64,000 nucleotides of DNA, from positions 744,001 to 808,000 of the forward strand of contig JANHCV010000006.1 in assembly GCA_025594325.1 (NCBI GenBank). Direction: 5' to 3'. Made by a program: the position numbers and the translations under genes. Positions 1 to 8,660 of the stretch are shown here, in pieces (positions within the stretch are counted from its first letter, which is position 1; every line of letters starts with the position of its first letter). This DNA comes from Blastocladiella emersonii ATCC 22665 (lineage: Eukaryota > Blastocladiomycota > Blastocladiomycetes > Blastocladiales > Blastocladiaceae). A model generated the notes under the pieces. That model did not search any database and had not been told where the DNA came from. It saw only the letters and a list, made by a program, of their open reading frames with translations.

Positions 1-119
1 GACGTCATGCGCAGGTAGAACGAGTCCGGCGCGTCGGTGAGCACGGCGGGCACCTTGTGCGCCGCAATAAACGATGGGAAAACATGAAGCAATATGAAGT
101 TTGACATCGTAGAAGCCAT
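1..119 (-). CDS. partial gene at left window edge, unknown (possibly BTB-like)
   Basis: Reading the minus strand from an ATG at 119 to the window edge gives an open frame of 39 codons ending in FIAAHKVPAVLTDAPDSFYL and continuing off the window. The frame stays open upstream to another ATG near 212. A different minus frame just upstream (about 85-170) also looks coding (DGFYDVKLHIAS). Together the two frames resemble the start of a BTB/POZ-type domain (a 'DV.. .. F.AHK..L' pattern), which would imply a one-base frameshift near position 75. The BTB assignment is inference from a short piece, and the frame change could mean decay or a missed intron. Start, exon structure and function are uncertain. 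Confidence 0.3.
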   Translation of the reverse strand, partial: MASTMSNFILLHVFPSFIAAHKVPAVLTDAPDSFYLRMT

Positions 120-594
120 CGTCAGAGTCGTGGCCGCGGACGGCATCCCCCTGGTCTCGGTTTGTCTGACGTCTTCTCCGAGTCTTCCGTTGCGCGAAGT
201 ATCAAACATCAAGGATATAGCCGTTTGCTACCTGTTGCGGTTGGCAGATGATGCTTTACACTTGTATGACGTTGACATCGATGCTGTGCCAACGCAAGAC
301 TGTTTGCAGCGCGAGCCACGCCGCGGGGGTTCCATTCCGCATTCAAGGCTCGCGCTTTGAAGTCGGCTCGATGACGTGAATCGTTGCGTGCGCACGTCTG
401 AATCTTGACCGATAGAGTGGGGGTACATATGGCAGGACCGAGTGGCCAAACCGGCAAACCAAGAAACCAAGCAACCAAGCGCGCGCCGCCCCAGCCCACC
501 GCCCCGCCGCAAAGGCCAGTGCTGCCTCGCCCGCTCCCCTTCTCGCTCCCTTCCTCGCTCCCCTCGCTCCCCCTTCGCTAATAAATTAATAACC
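120..594. other. intergenic, no gene supported
   Basis: Short open frames occur on both strands but none has domain-like content. The last 60 bases are pyrimidine-rich and end in an AT-rich stretch (about 579-592) just before the ATG at 595, which looks like a promoter or 5' leader. Confidence 0.4.
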
Positions 595-720
595 ATGCAA
601 TCTCGAATGTCGACGAACGCAGCCTACATCAGCGATGAGGATCTATACGCGCTCTATCGCACGCTCAGCACGCAGGCCGCCGTGTGCCAGAAGCTCCAGT
701 CTCGCTCGATTCTTCACTGA
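595..720 (+). pseudogene. N-terminal gene fragment cut at the inverted-repeat edge
   Basis: An ATG at 595, preceded by a pyrimidine-rich promoter-like stretch and an AT-rich leader, opens a 41-codon frame containing MSTNAAYISDEDLYALYRTL. This looks like a genuine acidic helical N-terminus rather than a chance frame. The frame reaches a stop at 718-720, only about ten bases inside the left arm of the large inverted repeat. I infer that the 5' end of a gene was separated from its body when the repeat inserted or was rearranged. No family was recognised. An unrecognised intron joining it to downstream sequence is the alternative. Confidence 0.35.
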
Positions 721-1128
721 TGTCAAACGTTGATCAACTTTCGACAGAGAGGCATCCCGACTCAACGCACTCGTGGAGCCCCCAACTCACTGATTCTGGC
801 GCACGCTGGACGCCGTCGCGTCCCGGACTCGATGGGCGCCTCACACATTCCGGGCACACTTTAAGACTGGGCGCTTGGGTTCGGGATTTGCAATTATGTT
901 ACGTTGCACCAAGTCGCTTGCAGTCTTTTAGGGTCGGGGCCCGTCAGAAACCGTTCGAAACGCGAAAGAACGCGAAGTGGCTCAAGCGTCACGTGTGTGG
1001 CGCGTCGCGTCGCGCAACGCGTTACGCGTTGCAACGCTAGTTCCGTTGCAATCCACCGCCAATCACCATGCTCTCGATACCCAGAGGTTCTACGCAGGGG
1101 TGAACCACGGCAATCATGACGCAACGCG
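709..1128. promoter_or_regulatory. upstream region of the inverted-repeat gene
   Basis: About 420 bases of unique-looking GC-mixed sequence inside the left arm, immediately upstream of the ATG at 1129. The same sequence lies upstream of the right-arm copy. No clear TATA box, no convincing gene and no recognised regulatory motif; assigned as promoter only by position. Confidence 0.3.
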
Positions 1129-3411
1129 ATGCTGAAGCTCATGAAACGCGCAGCGCTCAGCCGTCGTCGCGAACGCGGCCTCCCAACTTGGTTGACGGAC
1201 CCCGAAGAGTGCGATTCAGACTTCAACAAGCAGTCGCAGTCGTCGGCGCGGTCCACCGTGTCGCCCAAGCCGGCAGCCAAGAAGTCGTCGCTGTTCTCAT
1301 CGTCGTCGCGCGCGCCCAAGGTCCCGCTCGCTGCCGTCCATACCCATACCCTCAACGTGGCTGCTGGCTCGGCCACGGCGGCGGCGGGCGCGGGCCCCGC
1401 GAAGCAGCGGTCGCCCATGGACCGCCTCGCGGCGTGCATCAAGACGGCGTTCGGTCGACTCGTCCCCGGCCGCAAGCGCGCGGCCAAGGCGGCCAAGATG
1501 GCCAAGACGGCGGCGGCTCAGGCTTCGGCTCCTGCTCGTTCGGCGTCCCCGGCCACCTCCATGGCCCGCCTCGCCAAGCAGCAGTCGACGTCGCAGCACC
1601 TGTCGGTCAAAAACTTGTACGTTGCACCGAGTTGTCACTGCTCTCGATACAGCGAATCCGACTGACACACATTCCTTCCCTCGCGTAGCACTACCTCCGC
1701 TACCACCACCTTCGGCTCGCGGCGCAGCAGCTGACGTGACAGCAGCAGTCTCGCGCTCGACGACGTCGAGGTGGTGGCGGCGGCGGCTCCAAGCCCAGCC
1801 GTCGCGTCGGTCTCGACGCCGCCGGCTGGCACAGCTTCCGAGGTCGGTACCAGTACCAGCGCCAGCTCCACGACGGCTGCGCAGGCCGACGGCGCTGGTA
1901 CCGATTTCGAGGACGAGGGGCTCGCCACCGAGTCGCTCGTGGCCACGGACCCGACGACCGAGATCCCGCTCCCGATCTCGTCGTCGCTCACGCCGGAGGC
2001 CGAGCCCAAGATCCAGGCGGTCGACCCGATCGCCATTATCGTCGAGGAGGATATTATGGAGGACGGCCCCGTCGAGGCCGTCGAGCGGGAGCGCCGCGAC
2101 TCGGGCGTCGCCGAGGACATTGCCCAAGGTGTCGCTGCGGCGCTCGCCGCCCAGCAGCAGCTCTCGGTCGAGCACCAGCAGGAGCAGTCGGCGGTCCAGC
2201 TGCAGCACCCGGTCGAACAGCAGGACGATTCGGTCCAGCAGCTCGAGGCGCTCATCGCGCCTACCACGACCGCGGTCTCGGAGCCCGAGCAGCTCGCCGC
2301 GGTCCCGTCGGTGCTCGCGCCGGCGCAGATCTCGGTCGTTGTCGACTCGGCGCCCGTGGCATCGCCGGCCGTCGCCGCGACCGAGATCCCCACCGCCGCC
2401 ACGTCGTCAGCCATCAGCCATGTCGTCCACGTCGAGGCGCCCATCGCGCCCACTACGTCCGCGGTCCCGAAGCCCGAGCTCGCCGCGGTCCCGTCGGTGC
2501 TCGCGCCCGTCCAGGTCTCGGTCGTCGTCAACTCGGCGCCCGCGGCATCGCCAGTCGTCGCCACGACCTAGATTCACGCCGGCGCCGCGCCGGCAATTAA
2601 CCAGGTCGTCGAGGTCGAGGACGGTCCGCTCGCGCAGTCGCCGGCCGTGGCGCGCCTGGCACACGCCATGCTCACGTTGCTCCGCGTGTTCCCGGCCACG
2701 GCGTCGCTCGCCCGCGCTCAGGCCAAGAACATCGCGACGCACCTCGCGCCGTCGCACCTCGCCGTCGACCTGTACAAGTACGCGTGGTCGAGCTCGGCCG
2801 CGCGCAAGTGCGGCACGTCGGGCCAGGTCATGCTCGCGACGCCCGTCAGCGTGTCGCGCACCCTGTGCCCGGTCGAGTTCGTGTGGTGGGGGTCGCGCCC
2901 GATCCCCGTGGCGCTGCTCCGTGGCACGACCGATGCCGAGAAGATGGCCGATACGACCAAGGTGACGATCGGCCAGCTGTACCAGTTCGTCGCGGCAGCG
3001 CTGCCCGACGACGAGCTCGAGCGGCTCGCGGTGCTCGACGAGGTGGCCGCCGCGTACCCGGCCCAGCTCAAGCCGCTCGCGCTCGTGCTCGGGTTCATGT
3101 TCCTCAAGGCCGGCAGCAAGCTTGCCGACGCCGTCACCAAGCTGCTCGCGCTGTGGTGGTTCGACGGCCGCACGCACCCCACCGTGGCACCGGGTGCGCT
3201 CGACACGGTCGGTGGCGAGCAGGCGTCCGACAAGATCAAGGCCGTGTGGCGCGAGCTGCTGGCGGCGGGCGCGCGCGAGTACCGCGACACGATCCGGACA
3301 GACTTCCTGACGCCGGCCGAGTTCATGCACGACAAGCGCACCGCGGACGACCCCGCGCTCGTCCGCGCAATGGCCAAGGCCAAGGAGACAAAGAAACCGG
3401 CCGAGCAGTGA
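1129..3411 (+). pseudogene. unknown protein gene with in-frame TAG (left-arm copy)
   Basis: I read two exons: 1129-1616 and 1749-3411, with an intron starting GTACGT at 1617. The 3' splice site is chosen by phase; an AG at 1688 has a better branch point but leads to a stop. The frame encodes a basic N-terminus, a long Ala/Val/Ser/Thr/Pro-rich middle and a more globular C-terminal 260 residues containing FVWWGSRPIP and VLGFMFLKAGSKLADAV. The frame is broken by TAG at 2569-2571 but then continues to 3411. Total length would be 717 codons including that stop. The middle contains a tandem repeat (2254-2442 and 2443-about 2622); the TAG aligns with a GAG codon (2383-2385) in the first unit. Either a pseudogene or a readthrough gene. 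Family not recognised. Confidence 0.6.
2254..2622 (+). repeat. two tandem ~63-codon coding repeats
   Basis: Two adjacent units in the same frame both start with IAPTT and share the core LAAVPSVLAP, followed by a VVV-SAP-ASP block and a closing VV-VE segment. Unit one spans 2254-2442; unit two starts at 2443 and ends near 2622. The comparison shows that the TAG at 2569 replaces a glutamate codon. The right arm carries the same pair. Confidence 0.7.
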
Positions 3412-3975
3412 TTGAATGAGTGGTGTCGATGATTTGTAAGCCCATTTTCCTAGTTTTGTTCGCCCATCCCATTCATTGTTGTCCGCATAGGTTGTTGTTT
3501 CGTTGGGCATCGGGGGCCATGGCCGTGGCGACGCCCGCCAGGCGACCGAGTAGTTTGTCCCTCACGTGCTGTACCATTCATAGTAGTAATCCAACTGTTC
3601 TTACGTTTCTCATGCTGCTCATGACCACCTTGAACTCGTGACTGCCGCGCGTCAATCCACACTCGGTTCAAAGCGAGAGGGAGAGATGGAGGCCAAGCCG
3701 CCGTTGACGCGGTTCGTGATGGCTCTGACCAGTCCGCCATCGTCAAGTAGCCCGTTCAGGGACTCTTCCTCGTCGGATGGCGGCTCAGCGCGCCCGAGGT
3801 GGGAGCAGGAATGCGTCACGGCAAGCCTGCGGACTCAACCGTGTCCGGTTGAGTCAACGGGGGTCGCGCGCCGCCACACGCACGCGACCCGTTTCGTCCC
3901 GCCACACTATAAAAGTCTCCACGCCGCCCGCTCCTCCCTCCCCGATCCCCACACAGTGCAACGTAATCAACAACC
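3412..3975. promoter_or_regulatory. 3' flank of repeat gene and promoter of the zinc-finger gene
   Basis: The first 170 bases belong to the inverted-repeat arm, which fades out near 3584. The rest is single-copy sequence upstream of the ATG at 3976. A TATA box lies at 3908-3914, 62 bases before the start codon, and the ATG has a good context (caaccatgg). Nothing else is recognised. Confidence 0.6.
3908..3914 (+). promoter_or_regulatory. TATA box of CCCH/CHY zinc-finger gene
   Basis: A perfect TATAAAA lies 62 bases upstream of the ATG at 3976 in an otherwise GC-rich region, at a distance suitable for a core promoter with a short leader. Confidence 0.6.
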
Positions 3976-6483
3976 ATGGCCGACTCGCAAGTCCCTGCAA
4001 CTGCACCGGCTGCTGCCCCAGCACCCGCGCCGGGCACCGCCGCACCACCACCACCATCCGCCTCGGCGGCCAAGACGCCCCGCCCGCGTCCGCCGCCCAA
4101 GTGTCGCTTCTTCGCGCAGGGCAACTGCCGCGACGGCGAAAACTGCCGGTTCCGCCACGTTCTGCCCAAGCCCAAGCCGGCTGCTGTCGATGCCGCGGCG
4201 AACGGCGTGTCGGGCGCAACCGCCGGCGAGGCTGGATCGGCCGAACCCAAGTCGGCGGCACGCCGTCGTGCGCCCCGCAAGAAGGCTGATGCTGCGCCCG
4301 CGGCGACGGCAGAGTCGGGCGACGCGCAGCCTGCCGAGGGCCAGTTGGCCGATGCGCCCGCGCCGGCGTCAGCGAAGGCGCCGCGGAAGCGCGCGCCACG
4401 GTCGGCCAAGGGCAAGAACGCCGCGGGTGCACCCGCTGACGGCGCGGCGCCCACCTCCGACGCCGCTGCTGCTGCCAATGGTGACGCTGCGCCGGCGCCT
4501 AAGATCAAGAAGCGCAACCGGGTGCGCAAGGCCAAGGGCCCGTCCACCTCCGACGCCGCCACCCCACCGCCGCCGCCCCCGACGACGCCGCGCGAGATCG
4601 AGATCGCGGACCTGTTCGCGCGGTTCCCCAAATCGAAGCGCGTGACGGCGACGCGGATCCACGCCGTGTTCGCTCCGTCGGACCCGGACTTCCCGTGGCC
4701 GCTGCCCGAGATCGAGGTCGGGCTGACGGTCCCGCTCAACTACCCGGCGGGGCTCGGGTGCTCGCTCGAGGTGCTGACCGAGGACATCCCCGAGCACCTG
4801 CGCGACACGGTGGCGCGCGGCGTGGCGCAGCGGCTTGCGCAGCGCCCGCCGCTCACGCTGGCGCAGGTCGTCATGTGGATCGACAAGAACCTCGAGGCGC
4901 TGCTCTCGGGCAAGCTCGCGACACCCGCATCGACACTCGTGTTTGTCCGTCCCGGCGCAGCGAACCGCGAGGCGCAGGCGCGGCCCACGGGTCCCGCGGC
5001 CGGCCGCGACACGGAGGTGCGCGCGCTCGAGCGCCGGTTCCGGTCGTCGTGGGTGCAGCTCGACCAGACCGAGTTCCAGTTCACGCTCGTCCCGACGGAC
5101 CCGGACCTGCCCTACGCCGTCGAGCTGCACCTCGCCGTCACGGTCCCCACGGCGTACCCGGCGCCCGACGCCCGCGGCGAGTGGCGCCTCCTCAACACGG
5201 ACGTGTCGCCGCTCCTCGCCGCCCGCGTCCAGGACGCGCTCCGCGAGCAGAACTCGGCGCTCACGCTCCTCGCGACCGCCAACTGGCTCGACCGCAACCT
5301 CCTGGCGATGATCCAGACGCTCGAGGCCGAGCAGGAGGCCGCTCTCGAGGCTGCGTCGGCCGAGTCCGAGTCCGAGTCCGAGTCCGAGTCTGACGACGAC
5401 GAGTCGGGTTCGTCGACGGACGAGGGCGAGCATGTCCACGACGGCGAGTGCGACCACGACCACGCCGAGGACGACGACGAGGCGACGACGGGCACGCCAT
5501 CGTCCGCGCAGCTCGAGGTGCCCAAGTCGGGCGCGACGCAGATCCGGCTTCCCGACCTGCAGCTGTCGAACGTGGGCGTGGTCGAGTGCACGTCGCTGTC
5601 GGTGCTGGTCCGGTGCGTGCGGTGCAAGCACGGGACCGAGTTCCTGGACGTGGCGCCGGTGCCCAAGGGCCAGTCGCTCGAGTGGCAGCTGGGCGCGTCG
5701 TCGGGGGTCCGTCCGTGCGGCAACTGCGCGGCGCCGCTCGGGGTGCGGTGGGTGCCGACGCTGATGCACGCGAGCCACCCGCTGGTCGGGTACGCGAGCC
5801 TGCTCAACGGCACGCTGCTCGACCTGCTGCCGAGCTCGTTCGCCGTGACGTGCGGCAACTGCTCAACGGGGTCGGCCGACTCGGCGTTCCGGCGCGTCGC
5901 GCGGTCGGCCACCCCCGCGCGCCACAACTGCCGCAAGTGCCACAAGGCGGTCAGCATGACGGTCGACGGGGTCCGGTTCCTGCGCGTCGGCAGCGGCGGG
6001 CTGGTCACGGGCGGGGCGCCGCTCGCCATCGCCAAGAAGAAGCGGCGGTCGCCCGCCGACGAGGGGATCGTGCCGGGGCAGCCCCTGCCGCGCAGCGGGC
6101 GGTGCGCGCACTACTCCAAGTCGTACCGGTGGTTCCGGTTCCCGTGCTGCGGGCGCGCGTACCCGTGCGACGTGTGCCACGAGAACGAGAAGCCCGACGA
6201 CCACGCCATGGTCCGCGCCAACCGCATGGTGTGCGGCCACTGCTCCAAGGAACAGCCCTTCTCGCAGGCCCCCTGCGCCTTCTGCCACGCGTCGCTCGTC
6301 GCCAAGCCCAGCAGCGGGTTCTGGGAGGGCGGCAAGGGCACCCGCGACACGTCGCGCATGTCGACCAAGGAGAAGAAGAAGCATGCGGGCCGCAACAAGA
6401 CGGTCTCCGCCAAGGCCGAGCGCGTCGGCGCTGCGGGCGCGGCTAAGCGCAAGAAGAAGGCTGATGGGAGCGATTCGTCGTGA
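3976..6483 (+). CDS. CCCH - RWD-like - CHY zinc-finger protein
   Basis: A single uninterrupted 835-codon frame. After an Ala/Pro-rich start comes a CCCH finger (about residues 42-61: C-x7-C-x5-C-x3-H, KCRFFAQGNC then CRFRH), typical of RNA-binding proteins. A basic Ala-rich linker leads to two RWD-like segments (about 205-320 and 345-450), each with the 'VPL.YP' type turn and a closing helix (ALLSG, AMIQTLEAEQ). Next is an acidic Ser/Glu/Asp/His tract. The C-terminus has many CxxC pairs and a CHY-type zinc finger from about residue 706 (GRCAHYSKSY, FPCCGRAYPCDVCHENE, MVCGHCSKEQ), ending in a lysine-rich tail. CHY fingers in other fungi occur in redox or ubiquitin-linked proteins; the function here is unknown. 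A TATA promoter sits upstream. Confidence 0.85.
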   Translation: MADSQVPATAPAAAPAPAPGTAAPPPPSASAAKTPRPRPPPKCRFFAQGNCRDGENCRFRHVLPKPKPAAVDAAANGVSGATAGEAGSAEPKSAARRRAPRKKADAAPAATAESGDAQPAEGQLADAPAPASAKAPRKRAPRSAKGKNAAGAPADGAAPTSDAAAAANGDAAPAPKIKKRNRVRKAKGPSTSDAATPPPPPPTTPREIEIADLFARFPKSKRVTATRIHAVFAPSDPDFPWPLPEIEVGLTVPLNYPAGLGCSLEVLTEDIPEHLRDTVARGVAQRLAQRPPLTLAQVVMWIDKNLEALLSGKLATPASTLVFVRPGAANREAQARPTGPAAGRDTEVRALERRFRSSWVQLDQTEFQFTLVPTDPDLPYAVELHLAVTVPTAYPAPDARGEWRLLNTDVSPLLAARVQDALREQNSALTLLATANWLDRNLLAMIQTLEAEQEAALEAASAESESESESESDDDESGSSTDEGEHVHDGECDHDHAEDDDEATTGTPSSAQLEVPKSGATQIRLPDLQLSNVGVVECTSLSVLVRCVRCKHGTEFLDVAPVPKGQSLEWQLGASSGVRPCGNCAAPLGVRWVPTLMHASHPLVGYASLLNGTLLDLLPSSFAVTCGNCSTGSADSAFRRVARSATPARHNCRKCHKAVSMTVDGVRFLRVGSGGLVTGGAPLAIAKKKRRSPADEGIVPGQPLPRSGRCAHYSKSYRWFRFPCCGRAYPCDVCHENEKPDDHAMVRANRMVCGHCSKEQPFSQAPCAFCHASLVAKPSSGFWEGGKGTRDTSRMSTKEKKKHAGRNKTVSAKAERVGAAGAAKRKKKADGSDSS

Positions 6484-6759
6484 TGATCTGATCTAATACA
6501 GTCGTGTGTATTCCTGTCCAATTCTCGGCTTTCTTGATGGCGAAGCGATAGGGATGGAGGGGAGGAGTCGACGCGTGCCGCGTTGCTCACGCGATCGCCG
6601 GCCCGCGCGGATCAGCGGGCCGGAGCGCCGCGCGCAGCGAGACCTCAAAACGCGCGACTCGCCCCGCCCGCCATCCGCGCTCTCCCCAGCTGCCTGCACA
6701 GTAATACACGCCGTATCATCCTGCAGCCAGCAACCGCAACAACCCCACGCATCAACACC

Positions 6760-8413
6760 ATGCTCCGCACCGCGCTCGGGTCCGCCCTGCTGGCGGTCCT
6801 CGTCGCGACGCTCGCCAGCGCGTCCCCGCTCGACCCCGCGGCCGAGTCGCCGCTCCTCTCGGCGCAGACGGCCAAGCCCATCCCCGGCCACTACATGGTC
6901 GTGCTGCGCGACGACGCCGACGCCGCCCACGTCGCCGACCACCACAACTGGCTGTCGTCGTTCCTCGCCACCCCCGGCTCGCTCCGCGCCTCGTCCAAGG
7001 CCAACCGCATCAAGCACGTCTACGACCTGCCCGGCGTCAAGGGCTACGCCGGCGTGTTTGACGACGAGGCCGTCGCGGCCATTCGCCGCGCCAAGCACGT
7101 ACGACTTTCGTGTGTCTCGGATGGGATGACGCGTTGGTCACCGCGCCGCCGCCGCCGCGTGTTTCACCGTTCCGCTCACTCATCCCCAACCCTCATCCTC
7201 CGGACCCGTTCAGGTCGCCTACGTCGAGCAGGACCAGATCGTCACCATCGCCGCTGACTACCACACGGCCAAGCGCAAGTACGTGACGCAGCGCGACGCG
7301 CCGTGGGGCCTGTCGCGCATCTCGCACCGCACGCGGCCCTCGGCGGCGCACTACAAGGAGTACCCGCACGCGGCCCTGGCGGGCGCCGGCGTCTCGGTCT
7401 ACGTCATCGACACGGGCATCAACATTGCGCACCGCGACTTCGAGGGCCGCGCCCGGTGGGGCGCCACGATCCCCGAGAACGACGAGGACGAGGACGGCAA
7501 CGGCCACGGCACCCACTGCGCCGGCACCATCGCCGGCAAGCGGTTCGGCGTCGCCAAGCACGCGTCGCCCGTCGCCGTCAAGGTGCTCGCCAGCAACGGC
7601 GCCGGGTCCATGTCCGACGTGGTCAAGGGCGTCGAGTGGGCGGTCCAGGACCACAAGCGCCGCACCAAGAAGGACAAGAACGCCAAGTCGGTTGCGTCCA
7701 TGTCGCTTGGCGGCGGCAAATCCGCCACGCTCGACCGCGTCGTCAACGCCGCCGTCGACGCGGGTATCCCCTTCAGCGTAGCCGCGGGCAACGAGTCGCA
7801 GAACGCGTGCAACGTGTCGCCGGCGGCCACCGAGAAGGCCGTGACGGTTGGGGCGAGCACCATCGACGACAAAATGGCCTCCTTCAGCAACCACGGCAAG
7901 TGCGTTGACGTGTTCGCGCCCGGCAAGGACATTCTCAGCACGTGGATCGGCTCGGACGTGGCCACCAACATCATCTCGGGCACGTCCATGGCCGCGCCGC
8001 ACGTTGCCGGTCTCCTCGCCACCCTCGCGTCCGAGTCGGCCGAGCCCGTCGCGCCCAAGGAGCTCAAGGACCGCCTCATCGCCCTCTCGACCAAGGACGT
8101 GCTCTCGGGCCTCCCCAAGCCCGGCCAGGGCGGCGGCGGCATCGCCAAGCCCCCCGGATGGCCGTTCCCCTGGCCGTTCCCCGGCGGCGCCAACCCCAAC
8201 GAGGGCACCACGCCCAACCGCCTCGTCTTCTCGGGCGTCAAGTCCAAGGCTGACGACAAGGAGGGCGAGCAGGGCGAGGAGGAGGAGGACACGCTCCGCA
8301 TCTACCCGATCGCCGCCGACGACGAGGACGAGATCGCCGCGCCCCACGCGTCCATCGTCTGGATCCGCCACACCATGCACCGCGTCCGCGGCCGCATCAC
8401 GGGCTTCTTCTGA
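6760..8413 (+). CDS. secreted subtilisin-like serine protease (S8, proteinase K/cerevisin type)
   Basis: Two exons, 6760-7098 and 7214-8413, separated by a 115-nt intron (GTACGA...TTCAG), give 512 residues. A hydrophobic signal peptide (LLAVLVATLASA) is followed by an inhibitor I9 propeptide (GHYMVVLRDDADAAHV). The catalytic triad is clear: Asp179 in YVIDTGIN, His211 in NGHGTHCAG and Ser371 in SGTSMAAPH, with oxyanion Asn306 in AAGNESQ. Length and motif order match fungal vacuolar or secreted proteinase K-like enzymes. The last 110 residues form a Pro/Gly-rich then acidic tail (GEEEED) beyond the usual domain. Likely a secreted or vacuolar endopeptidase matured by propeptide removal. Exon 1 ends in phase 0. 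Confidence 0.9.
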
Positions 8414-8660
8414 GGGTGACGGAGTTGGTGTTGAGTTTGTGTATCGTCAATCTGTATCATCATACACGTGAATATCATTTGACTTTGGTCCGCTCCGCGG
8501 TCGCTGGACGAGCGAGGATGAAGTGAGATCACGACTCGCTGCGGCGCCGCCACGGAATCGACGCGTTGCGCCACACCGACTCGCCATCACAGCTCGCAAC
8601 AATAGAGAGTTTATGCGCGAGTCAACAGTATAACAAGTCACACGAAACACCAGTTCGCGT

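Larger units (their letters stand above)
709..3584. repeat. large inverted repeat, left arm (~2.9 kb)
   Basis: This segment is the reverse complement of 26122-28997, with position x matching 29706-x throughout. Every open reading frame compared between the arms on both strands is identical, so the core is practically 100 percent conserved, including intergenic sequence, an intron and a nonsense codon. Identity breaks down gradually at both ends. Several mismatches lie in about 725-740 and about 3561-3584, and beyond the limits only patchy gapped similarity remains. The arm contains one gene (1129-3411), its upstream region (709-1128) and its 3' flank. No transposase, target-site duplication or terminal repeat was seen. 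Confidence 0.9.

Noticed and set aside
2569-2580. Known stop-codon readthrough context after the TAG
   Set aside because: The bases after TAG (ATTCAC) do not match the CAR-YYA type or the CTA type context, so efficient readthrough is not supported by the motif alone.
1622-2965. 447-codon Arg/Ser-rich plus-strand frame inside the left arm (and its copy in the right arm)
   Set aside because: Composition (RSRSRRS, RRPRH) is what an off-frame reading of GC-rich sequence gives. The alternative frame has normal composition, an internal repeat and a better start.
2407-3510. 367-codon minus-strand frame in the arm
   Set aside because: Antisense to the better-supported gene, with skewed Arg/Gly/Leu composition and no domain.
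4369-5778. 469-codon minus-strand frame under the zinc-finger gene
   Set aside because: Arg/Val-rich antisense shadow of the CCCH/CHY gene with no motif of its own.
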